Virus record (IMG/VR): IMGVR_UViG_3300031787_005083
Coordinates: 1-64,000 of that record
Length of the DNA: 64,000 nucleotides
Reading direction: 5' to 3' (one strand)
Source: a virus
A program made the translations under genes and the position numbers. The notes under the pieces are model-generated. The model had not been told where the DNA came from and did not search any database. It was given only the letters and a program-made list of their open reading frames with translations. Positions within the stretch are counted from its first letter, which is position 1. Each line of letters starts with the position of its first letter. Shown piece after piece: positions 34,862 to 43,800 of the stretch.

Positions 34862-36289
34862 CTATTGATAATTTGTAGTAATATGTTTTAGAAAGTCTGT
34901 TTCAGCAATGTGATACATGTTAGATTCTATTAGATCTTTGTGCGCCGATTCAGGATTAAGTAAGTCAAGTCCTGCCATACTCCAATTCCATAAGCCAATT
35001 GCAGGTGCACCAAAATTATTAGCTATTTCAAAATAACTTACTAACTTATTTTTTGATCGAGTAATAATATTATCAGCGAACGGACTAACAATATTGTTTT
35101 CTTTTATATGGCGCCAGAATGGAGTATCTGCTCTAGTGCCTTGGTAGTGCATAGAAACAAAGTCTAGATTAAGATCATAAAAATGTGCAGTTCGCGTGTT
35201 ATATGAATCTTGATTTTCTATTAGGTTTGTAGTTTTAAGATCACTTGATAAGAAGTCATTAATAAACAATAGTAGTTGAGCAATAGTAGTATGGATACTT
35301 GTAGCTTGTAGCGGTTCAACAAAACAACTTGCTAGTCCTAAGGACAATACATTTTTTTCCCAGAACTTTTCTGATCTGCCTGGGTCAAAATTTATTATCT
35401 TAATAGGAGTAATTTCTCTTCCAAGTAACTGCTCCACTTCAAGTTTAGCATCTTCTGCTGATATAAAATTATTGTTGTAAACATAACCGCATCCTCGTCG
35501 AGTTTGTAAAGGTATGTCCCACATCCAACCAGATGACAGTGCCGTAGCATCAGTCCAAGGTTTTATTTTATCATTTTGAGTATAGTCTAAAAGAAATGGC
35601 ATTGCAGTATTGCAGGGCAAATACTTACTGTAGGACTTCCATCCTACATTTAATTTTTTCATTAGAATTTTATTAAAGCCGCTGCAATCAATAAAAAATT
35701 CTGATTCAATTTTTCTACCATCATCTAGAACTACTGATTGTATATGTCCGTTTTGAGGATCAAGCACACAGTCTTTAACTATAGCGTCAATGTGTGTGAT
35801 GTTATCTTTTATGCAGCGTTCTTTAAAAAACTTTCCAACTTTGTGTGCATTAAAATGAAACGCATTAAACACATTGTAGTTTCTTTCTACTTCGTAGTCT
35901 AGACCTATTTTAGAAGCGATATGAGCTTTGTCTTTACCAAACTTGTGCAGTACATATTTAAACACATGATCATTCATTCTACCAGCTGAAGGACTGCCGT
36001 CTAGGGGTGTAAAAAATGAAGTATTATCACCTAACCAATTATTAAATTTAATACCAATTTTGTTAGTTGCATCACAGTAGTCTACAAACTCTTGTAGATT
36101 AATGTCAGTTTTGAAATATCTTCCAGCTAAGAGATCAGTGAAGAATCCTGTAGATCCTTCTCCGGCACCAATAATGCCAATTTCACTTGATTCAATTACT
36201 GTAATTTTGTGTATGTTTGGCTGCGACTTACTTATACAATAAGCCGCTAGCCAACCGGCTGTGCCGCCGCCAACGATTGTTATATTCAT
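34862..36289 (-). CDS. Flavin-dependent tryptophan-type halogenase 3
   Basis: A 475-aa protein, the shortest of the three. The FAD loop GGGTAG is at 7-12, the catalytic lysine is K77 (NKIGIKFNNW), W255-x-W257-x-I-P260 is intact, and FVEPLQA with E325 takes the glutamate position. RRGCGYVYNN follows the signature, as in halogenase 2. It faces the plus-strand cluster from the other side, on the strand of the fibre genes and directly downstream of a Gly-rich fibre gene. It may thus be transcribed with fibres. There is no strong ribosome binding site before the ATG. Probably an active enzyme; substrate unknown. Confidence 0.95.
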   Translation of the reverse strand: MNITIVGGGTAGWLAAYCISKSQPNIHKITVIESSEIGIIGAGEGSTGFFTDLLAGRYFKTDINLQEFVDYCDATNKIGIKFNNWLGDNTSFFTPLDGSPSAGRMNDHVFKYVLHKFGKDKAHIASKIGLDYEVERNYNVFNAFHFNAHKVGKFFKERCIKDNITHIDAIVKDCVLDPQNGHIQSVVLDDGRKIESEFFIDCSGFNKILMKKLNVGWKSYSKYLPCNTAMPFLLDYTQNDKIKPWTDATALSSGWMWDIPLQTRRGCGYVYNNNFISAEDAKLEVEQLLGREITPIKIINFDPGRSEKFWEKNVLSLGLASCFVEPLQATSIHTTIAQLLLFINDFLSSDLKTTNLIENQDSYNTRTAHFYDLNLDFVSMHYQGTRADTPFWRHIKENNIVSPFADNIITRSKNKLVSYFEIANNFGAPAIGLWNWSMAGLDLLNPESAHKDLIESNMYHIAETDFLKHITTNYQ

Positions 36290-36307
36290 ACTTTAATTTA
36301 TGCTGCA

Positions 36308-36326
36308 TGTTAGATCAAATCTAACA
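36308..36326. repeat. Perfect 8-base inverted repeat between Gly-rich gene and halogenase 3
   Basis: TGTTAGAT, a three-base loop and its exact complement. Neither strand has a long T-run after it, so it is at best a weak terminator. It may be an mRNA processing or 3' end element between the fibre gene and halogenase 3. Confidence 0.5.
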
Positions 36327-36334
36327 AAAGTGAA

Positions 36335-37531
36335 TTAAGTATTTCTGTATCGAATTACAACGACTCCAGGGCCGCCGTCACCACTTTGTGTGTTACTCCA
36401 ATATCCGCCACCACCGCCTGCACCTGAATTTGTAGCGCCTGATTGTCCTGCAACTGAGCCTGTTCCGCCCTCACCTCCACCAAACGCATTTAAACTTCCA
36501 CCGTGAGCGCCTGCAAGTCCGTAATGACCGTAGTTACCTGGGGCGTGTGTACCTGCGCCACCACCGCCAGCATATCGAGTAAGAGTTCCTGTTACTTGAC
36601 TTGCTAGGCCAGCACCACCTGTGCCCATTTCGTTACCACTGCTTGTTGGTTTACCAGACGATCCAGCACCGCCTCCACCACCACCGCAGTGAATGGTAGT
36701 AGAACCTGCTGCCCAGCCAAAGCCGCCACCGTGAGCACCAAAGCCGCCAGGGTGACCTTGACCTGCTATACCGCTGCCATATCCATTGCCTTCCATGGAA
36801 ATATGATCGTTATTGTTTCCTGTAGGCGTACCTTGAAGTGTAGCATTTGGCATTCCTGCTAACCAAGGATGGTTAGTTCCTTGATTTCCGTGACCGCCGG
36901 GCGCTTGTGGCCACCAACCGCCCTCACCTCCTGCTCCTGGTGTGTGTCCGCCAGGGCCACCGCCACCACTACCACCGTTATTCAATCGTATTACTGAATG
37001 TCCAGAAGTATATGAACTACCTCTACCGCCGCCGATAGCATTGTACTGCTGAGGTATTCCTGCTCCTACTACACTAGAAGGATTTCCTGGGTTTTGATTG
37101 TTAGCATTATGCTGTGTTTCTCTTGAGCCGCCTGCGCCTACGTTAATGGTATAGTTGCCTGCGGGCAAACTGGCCTGCGATTCATATATCATTCCGCCTG
37201 CGCCACCACCACCACCAATTTGTGCACCACCACCACCACCGGCAACCATTAGTACTTCTACCTGTCCTGGATATGTCATAGTAAAGGTTGTAGATCCACT
37301 GGTAAATGTGTGTATTCTATATCCACCTGTGGTACTAAGTGTACCGCCAGAACCTAGTGCAGATCCTTCGAGGGTTACCCAAACAGTTCCGTTGTATACT
37401 TCATTTCTTGCGTTATCGGTATTGTATCGAATCATTCCAGCACTTGGAGTGACTGGACGTTGTGCAGTTGTTCCACTAGGAAGTTGAATAAATCCACTAT
37501 CGTTTACTGTTACATTTTTTAACGTTGCCAT
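36335..37531 (-). CDS. Gly-rich fibre or adhesin protein 1 (398 aa)
   Basis: The N-terminus (MATLKNVTVNDSGFIQLPSG, then RPVTPSAGMIRYNT) is a fibre-type attachment segment shared with the next two genes and the giant proteins. From about residue 90 the protein is dominated by Gly runs, often with Ala, His, Pro and Asn, ending GGPGVVVIRYRN. Such Gly-rich blocks recall the receptor-binding loops of T-even gp38 adhesins and polyglycine-helix folds, so receptor binding is likely but inferred. It is the last of three tandem paralogues. Confidence 0.85.
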   Translation of the reverse strand: MATLKNVTVNDSGFIQLPSGTTAQRPVTPSAGMIRYNTDNARNEVYNGTVWVTLEGSALGSGGTLSTTGGYRIHTFTSGSTTFTMTYPGQVEVLMVAGGGGGAQIGGGGGAGGMIYESQASLPAGNYTINVGAGGSRETQHNANNQNPGNPSSVVGAGIPQQYNAIGGGRGSSYTSGHSVIRLNNGGSGGGGPGGHTPGAGGEGGWWPQAPGGHGNQGTNHPWLAGMPNATLQGTPTGNNNDHISMEGNGYGSGIAGQGHPGGFGAHGGGFGWAAGSTTIHCGGGGGGAGSSGKPTSSGNEMGTGGAGLASQVTGTLTRYAGGGGAGTHAPGNYGHYGLAGAHGGSLNAFGGGEGGTGSVAGQSGATNSGAGGGGGYWSNTQSGDGGPGVVVIRYRNT

Positions 37532-37534
37532 TTA

Positions 37535-38623
37535 TTATATCCTATATTTCACAATAACCACACCCGGGCCGCCCAAGCCTGCTGGATTTTCGCCGCCTGG
37601 GTGAGCACCACCTCCACCTCCACCACCTCGGTTAGTTCCACCAGCTGTAGCTACTGCGCCGCCGTGTGTACCTGAATTTCCTGTGCCGTCGCCGGCACCA
37701 CCTGGATCTGGACTATGGCCGTAGGCAGGATTAACGTGTGTTCCGCCAGCACCGCCAGCTGCATAAATTACTGCTGAGCCGCCTATTGCATTTGTAATTC
37801 CCTGTCCGCCGTGACAGCGAACCCAATTAGAATATCTGCTTATTCCTCGTGATCCTGCGCCACCACCTGATCCTCCAGCATGTGTTGCTCCAGAACCTTG
37901 AGTACCCGGATTTGGATATCCTGGGCCAGTGCCGTGGTGACCGTATCCGCCTGGATGTCCTTGTCCTATTACGCCTGTACCGCCTGGATGTTCACCGGGA
38001 TAGCTGGTATATACTGTACCTGGAGTTCCGTTTCCGCCTGGACCGCCGCCACCTGAACCACCGCTCATTGCAGGAATTGTACTGCCTGCACTATATTGGC
38101 CACCTTTGCCGCCGCCCACTGCTTCGATGTTTGCATTTGGTCCAACAAAACTTGATGGACCGCCGGATGTTCCTTCATCTGAATAGTGATGGAATCCGCC
38201 TGCGCCACCGCCACCTCTATTAATTGTATAATTCTGTCCACCTATGACCGATACTGCTGATTCATAAACGTATCCGCCTGCACCGCCTCCGCCGCCGATT
38301 GGAGCGCCACCACCGCCACCACCTACTACCAATACTTCTGCTCTACCTGTATAAGGAGCACTAAAAGTACCACTGCTAGTAAATGTATGAATTCTATAGC
38401 CGCCTGCTGTTGTAATAGTACCGCCGGTTGCTATTGTGGTTCCTGAACCTGCACTTATTGACCCGTCTGCTGTTTTCCAAACTCCGTTAACATACTGTTC
38501 AACTTCGTTAGTAGTAGTGTTAAATCTAAAATCACCGTTGGTATTGGTTCTTGCAGCAGTATTACCTACGGCTGCTTGTATAAATCCAGTGTCGTTTACT
38601 GTTAAATTCTTTAGCGTTGCCAT
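37535..38623 (-). CDS. Gly-rich fibre or adhesin protein 2 (362 aa)
   Basis: Paralogue of its two neighbours: start MATLKNLTVNDTGFIQ, a short linker segment NTTTNEVEQYVNGVWK, then TFSAPYTGRAEVLVVGGGG leading into a Gly-rich body and the ending GGPGVVIVKYR. It differs mainly in the Gly-rich loops, as expected for adhesins under receptor-driven change. Three bases separate it from gene 1 and two from gene 3, so all are translated from one message. Confidence 0.85.
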   Translation of the reverse strand: MATLKNLTVNDTGFIQAAVGNTAARTNTNGDFRFNTTTNEVEQYVNGVWKTADGSISAGSGTTIATGGTITTAGGYRIHTFTSSGTFSAPYTGRAEVLVVGGGGGGAPIGGGGGAGGYVYESAVSVIGGQNYTINRGGGGAGGFHHYSDEGTSGGPSSFVGPNANIEAVGGGKGGQYSAGSTIPAMSGGSGGGGPGGNGTPGTVYTSYPGEHPGGTGVIGQGHPGGYGHHGTGPGYPNPGTQGSGATHAGGSGGGAGSRGISRYSNWVRCHGGQGITNAIGGSAVIYAAGGAGGTHVNPAYGHSPDPGGAGDGTGNSGTHGGAVATAGGTNRGGGGGGGAHPGGENPAGLGGPGVVIVKYRI

Positions 38624-38625
38624 TC

Positions 38626-39651
38626 TTAACCTCGATATCTTACAATAACCACGCCTGGACCACCTGGGCCGCCGCCTTGTGGTTCTGGTGAATATGGACC
38701 ACCACCACCACCACCACCTAAGTTAGTGCCGCCAGCTTGACCGTTTTGACCCGGAAGTGTATTTCCTAAACTGCCTCTACCTGCAAGAGTTGATACTCCG
38801 TGACCTGGGCTGTGATAGCCGCCGCCACCACCGCCTGCTCTCCAAACTACACCGCCGCCAATGTTTGATGCCATGCCTTCACCGCCACGACCTTGTTGAT
38901 TACGATTTGAGCGTCCGTAGCCCATTGAGCCTGCGCCACCGCCTCCACCACCACCATAGTGTGTACCTGTAGGAGTTCCGTTATAATGAGCACCTACGCC
39001 ACCTGGGTGTCCTTGTCCTGCTGTTCCAGCTGCTCCAGCATGTATAGTTTCTGGACCACCATTCCATCCTGGGCCACCACCACCTGATCCACCGCCACTA
39101 GTTGGTTGACTACCTGGGGGATAATGACATCCTCGGCCACCGCCTGTTGCTACAATTGATACTGGAGTACCGCCGCCAAATGTGCTAGGATTACCTGAAG
39201 TACCATCATTTGCACTATGACTTGAACAGCCATTGCCACCTGTTCCAACAACTGCGGGATACGCAGTTCCAGCAACTACAGGAACTCCGCTAACATAGAT
39301 ATAGCCGCCTGCGCCGCCTCCACCTGAAATACTGTGGCCTCCGCCACCGCCTGCAATTGTTAGTACTTCTACAACACCGTCTTTGGTTGGTGTAAATTGT
39401 TGTGTTCCAGAAGTAAATGTGTGAATTCTATATCCTGCTGCGGTAGTGATTGCTCCGCCTGTACTAGCATTACCTACTGTTGACTCTTCTACACGTACCC
39501 AAGCACTACCATTCCAATATTCATTAGATGCAATATCTGTATTGTATCTTATCATACCAACCGTTGGACTACCTGGTCGCTGTGCGTTTGTTCCGCTAGG
39601 AAGTCTGATAAACCCAGTATCGTTTACAGTAAGATTTTTTAATGTTGCCAT
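38626..39651 (-). CDS. Gly-rich fibre or adhesin protein 3 (341 aa)
   Basis: First of the three in transcription order. Start MATLKNLTVNDTGFIRLPSG with RPGSPTVGMIRYNTD, then a Gly-rich body and the ending GGPGVVIVRYRG. Its first residue codon overlaps the stop of the S74 chaperone gene by one base. The closeness of an S74 gene suggests that fibre trimerisation and the adhesins are linked. Confidence 0.85.
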   Translation of the reverse strand: MATLKNLTVNDTGFIRLPSGTNAQRPGSPTVGMIRYNTDIASNEYWNGSAWVRVEESTVGNASTGGAITTAAGYRIHTFTSGTQQFTPTKDGVVEVLTIAGGGGGHSISGGGGAGGYIYVSGVPVVAGTAYPAVVGTGGNGCSSHSANDGTSGNPSTFGGGTPVSIVATGGGRGCHYPPGSQPTSGGGSGGGGPGWNGGPETIHAGAAGTAGQGHPGGVGAHYNGTPTGTHYGGGGGGGAGSMGYGRSNRNQQGRGGEGMASNIGGGVVWRAGGGGGGYHSPGHGVSTLAGRGSLGNTLPGQNGQAGGTNLGGGGGGGPYSPEPQGGGPGGPGVVIVRYRG

Positions 39652-40505
39652 TACTTAGCTGCCCTTAATTCATTAATTTCTTGTTTTAAAGTTTTAATAG
39701 ATTCAATTAGATAAGCTGTTAATTTAGTATATTTAATACCTATAGTGTTACCTAGGTCATCTTTAGTAACTAAGTCTGGTAACACTTCATCTGTCCATTC
39801 AGCAATCAACCCTGCTTCGTGTTCTTTATTATCAATACGATCGTAAGTTACGCCACTTAGTTTTAAAATGCTGTCTAGTGCATTCTCAATTGGCAAAATA
39901 TTTTCTTTTAATGTTATACTAGAAGTTTCAACAATGCCTGCCGCAGTTAATTGACCACCAACACCTACTCCACCTGTAACTACTAATGCTCCGTTTGTAA
40001 CAGCATTTGATACTGTACTTGCTGTTACACGCATCTCTGTTGAACTCAATACTCCTGTACTTGGCACAAAAGTTAGTTTAGTACTGCTTACAGATACTGT
40101 TGACACTGTTCCTGTAGTAGCAGTAGTAATTGCTGGATAATATACTGCTGTGTCAGCTGCTTGGTTAGCCACACTAACGAATGGAGCAACCCAACTCAAA
40201 TCTCCGCTTGCGTTACTTCTTAATACTGTATTATCAACGGCTGCGGCTGGAAACGTATAAGTTACGTTAGCACTAACAGTTGCGGGTGCCCTAAGTGCTA
40301 CAAAATTGCTAGAGTCAGCATCGGCTAATCTTAAACTATTTTGAGCATTAATCTGCATAGAACTAACAGACTGCACAATGCCAGAGCCATTTGGTTCTAA
40401 CAATACATTAGCATTAGACACTACAGATTGAATACTATTATTAACGGTAGTTAGGCTACCTAGCACTGCTCGACCTACTTTACCTGATGTGATTTTTCTA
40501 GACAT
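39651..40505 (-). CDS. Fibre protein with S74 intramolecular chaperone domain
   Basis: A 284-aa protein. The N-terminal 190 residues are a beta-rich fibre part (NVLLEPNGSGIVQSVSSM, then TVSNAVTNGALVVTGGVGVG). The last 90 residues are a Peptidase S74 domain: S195 and K200 in SSITLKENI form the self-cleaving Ser-Lys dyad, followed by ENALDSILKLSGVTYD, AGLIAEWTDEVLP and a C-terminal coiled coil. S74 domains trimerise the fibre and then cut themselves off. It lies directly upstream of the Gly-rich genes and downstream of the 106-aa gene. Confidence 0.92.
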   Translation of the reverse strand: MSRKITSGKVGRAVLGSLTTVNNSIQSVVSNANVLLEPNGSGIVQSVSSMQINAQNSLRLADADSSNFVALRAPATVSANVTYTFPAAAVDNTVLRSNASGDLSWVAPFVSVANQAADTAVYYPAITTATTGTVSTVSVSSTKLTFVPSTGVLSSTEMRVTASTVSNAVTNGALVVTGGVGVGGQLTAAGIVETSSITLKENILPIENALDSILKLSGVTYDRIDNKEHEAGLIAEWTDEVLPDLVTKDDLGNTIGIKYTKLTAYLIESIKTLKQEINELRAAK

Positions 40506-40524
40506 AATCTATTTCCTTGGATTT

Positions 40525-40845
40525 TTATACTGTTGATGTTTCTATTCCGTAGACAACAACATCAGTGTTTGCTTGCGTTGAATAGGCATAAATTGTCCTA
40601 CCATTTTGTATTACAACACCGCCACGTTCTAATACTCCACCTGGTAAAACTTCTGCATTATATTCAATGTAGTTACCTGGTGCTGGTATATTAGGATTAA
40701 CTGCTAATGCTATTCGCACATTAATTGCTGTTGCATTTTTATTACAAATGCTTATAGTTACCACACTAAATGTATCTGCGGGCGGGCCGTATATACTTGT
40801 GTAGGTTGTTGCTGCCAGGGCAGCATTTGCTAAAATTCCGTTCAT
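40525..40845 (-). CDS. Small beta-rich virion protein (106 aa)
   Basis: A beta-sandwich-like protein with no catalytic motif (FSVVTISICNKNATAINVRIAL, YIEYNAEVLPGGVLERGG, DVVVYGIE). Its layout parallels the 109-aa protein at 53940 (LSFTNLTETFVYVNVLVED, DSILPAGSSLRAVSTG, DVIVSYVE), and both lie next to giant fibre genes. They may be paired accessory subunits of the fibres. GGAGAA precedes the ATG. Confidence 0.75.
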   Translation of the reverse strand: MNGILANAALAATTYTSIYGPPADTFSVVTISICNKNATAINVRIALAVNPNIPAPGNYIEYNAEVLPGGVLERGGVVIQNGRTIYAYSTQANTDVVVYGIETSTV

Positions 40846-40861
40846 GTTATTTGTTCTCCAA

Positions 40862-43800
40862 TTATCTTAAGAAATAGTTATATGCTAGAGGTAATCCTAA
40901 AACTGTGCCGTTAAACACTACATTACCTTTTATATTTATCGGAGCGCCGCTTACAGTTGTAATTGTATTGGCACCAACAAATATGTCACCTGCTGTTACT
41001 GAGTTTACATTCAATGAAGCGCCGCCGCCACCGATCTGTGCTTCAATGTACGCTTTAACAGCTCGTTGAGTTGGCACAATATTATCTGAGTTAGCAGTAA
41101 AGAATGGATCTGTACTAAATTCAGTAATACTTGCTGAGTTACCACCTAGTGTAACTTCACCTAAACTTAACTCTTGTAGTCCTGCAATATTAAATGCATC
41201 AGCATTAAGTGTTGCAACACCTGTACTCTGCTCAATACTAAACAAATCGCCAACTCGGAAATTACCGTCTTGGTCAGTAGCTGTGAAGAATACTCGTCCA
41301 CCATTTGAATCAACTGTTTCGTTAGCTTGAATAGGTTGTTGTAAAGGAGTGTTTGGATAATTTGTAGTATTAAATCCGCCAGTACCAATATCTAAGAAAT
41401 CGTGACCAGTTAATCGAACTTGCGAGAATCTAATACGTAGTTCTACTGCTTCGTTGTTAGCTAATCGAGTACCTACTGGAATAGCAGGACTTACTTGTAA
41501 AAATCCTGTGTACGATCCTGGACTAGTTCCTAAGAAACTAACAGTATTAACTAATTTAAAGAACTGTCCAGGTAAACTATCAAACACTATGTTTGATCCT
41601 GATACTGGCTGCTGTGTTAGTCTCTTCACAGCAATAAATGTACCGTCCTGTATAAAGTCTGCACTACCGTTAGAATTTTGACTATCAATTTCTGCACTTG
41701 CAGTAATGAACCCAGTTCCTCTGTTAACAAATGTAGGATTAGCTATTGCTCCGCTATTTAATCTTGCTTCTACTACTACATCGTCAATATTGTTAGGATC
41801 AGTGACTGTAATAGTTGGTGCACCGCTGGTATAGCCAGAGCCTGGTTCAATTAGTCGTATTTCAAATATCTGTTCGTTACTAACGCCAGCTCTACCTCGA
41901 GCTCTAGCTCCAATTCTTGCATCAAGGCCTGCTGTTGTAGTACCTGAACCAATTAGTACAAATTTGCCCGTTCTAGCTGGATTACCAAATGCTACAGCAA
42001 AATATCCTGTGTTTGGTAAGCTGGTAACTGCTGTCCATACAATTCCATCTTCTGAATGGTATAATGCTGTTGTTGTAGTTGTTACAACAAATACACCTTG
42101 TCCGTATGCAATGTTGTTTGTAGTTATGCTTCCTGCAATAGTTACAGCACTACTCCAAGTAATACCATCTAAACTGTATGAGCAAGTGCCGTCACTAGCT
42201 AGAGCAACAAATCTACCATTACCCCAAGTAATATCATTCCAAGTTTTGTTTGGTAGTCCTGAACCTGCTGTCCAAGCAATGCCGTCAGTGCTATATACAC
42301 TATTAGTAGTACCGCTCTTAATAGCTACAAACAATCCCTTTCCGTATGCAATAGGAAGATATCCAAGTGCTGGTAGAGCATTTGTTGTTAATGACCAGGT
42401 TGCGCCGCCGTTGTCTGAATATGCTACATCTCTGTAACCTTCTGCGATTACAACAAATCTACCAATGTTGCTTGTAACTTGTCCAAATGCAACATTTGTT
42501 TGATAGCCAGCACCCGTTGGTATTGTACTAGTGCTCCATACATCACCGTCATTTGAATATGCTGCTGTTGTACCTGCTGTAACAATCACAACACTTTGTT
42601 TAAATGTACTTGATCCATCGTTAATTAGTCCGCTAGCAATATTTTTGTATGAACTAGCACTAGCAGGTAATACCTCTGCACTCCAAGTTACACCATCTAT
42701 ACTCTTTTGAGCACCAGTACCGCTGTTAGGTATTGCAAGGAATAAACCTTTTCGTGCAAGACCTGTAAAGTCGTAGTTGACTACTGCTCCTGTTACACTA
42801 TTGATACTAGTAATAATTACTGTAATATCGTTGGCAGGGCTTGCGCCACCAACAGATGTGCCTGCAATAGTAATTGTATTACCTCTAACATAATTAGATC
42901 CTGCACTGTTAGTTGTTAGGTAGTATCTTTCGCCGTTACGTGTAATGTTGAAAGTTAATCCTGTACCGGCGCCGCCTGTAGTTGTAACGGCTGTATATTG
43001 TGCAGAAGTTTCAAAATAATGCGCATTTGCATAATTACTACTGCTAATAGTTGTAGCTGTTGTTGTCTTAGGAGGAGCTGTAAAAGAAATAGCTGGTTCA
43101 ATCAAATAAGTTGACGAACTGTTAGGTGCTACAATGGTTGTGCCTGGAATAACATGATCCCATCCAGCTGCACCGTTACTTTCTCTTATTACCTCTGCTT
43201 CTTTAGAACCAGCATCGTAAGTGCTTATTATACCATAGTTACCAATACCTGCGCCGCCTATGATATACACTTTCATTCCAACATAAGCTGTACTTAAAGC
43301 ACCATCAGTTGCTGATAAAAATACACTAGTTGTTGTTCCGCTCTGTGCAACGTTACTTACTCGAACATAGCCACTTCCACCTAGCGGTGCAGGTGTAGCT
43401 GGCGGAATAACTGTTTCTAAATCAACTTTAACATTTATAACAGCATTGTCGCGGAACTCGTCAGCTACAACTACATCCCCAGTTCCAGCACCAAAAATAT
43501 CAATTACAGCTTCAGTATAATCGTTACCTGCATGGTTAAATTCAAATCCTAGTAGCTGATTGTTATCAGTGAATACATTGCTAATTGTAGCACTATATTG
43601 GGTTTGATTATCAACTACTGCTGTTACAGGAGTTTCGTCAGGGTCAACACCTTCTGCTACAGATCCAAAGTCACCGTAGGAGTTGTTGCCGTTGGTTGCA
43701 CGAATTCTGCCACCAGTTTCTGCTAGGTAGCCAATATGAGAGTAGTATGTAAATACAGATACAAGTTCTGCTCTACCGTTATTAGTAATCCATGCACCAA

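Noticed and set aside
37849-38223. Plus-strand open frame rich in Arg, His and Leu
   Set aside because: It is antisense to the Gly codons of the second Gly-rich gene; the composition follows directly from GGN codons read backwards.
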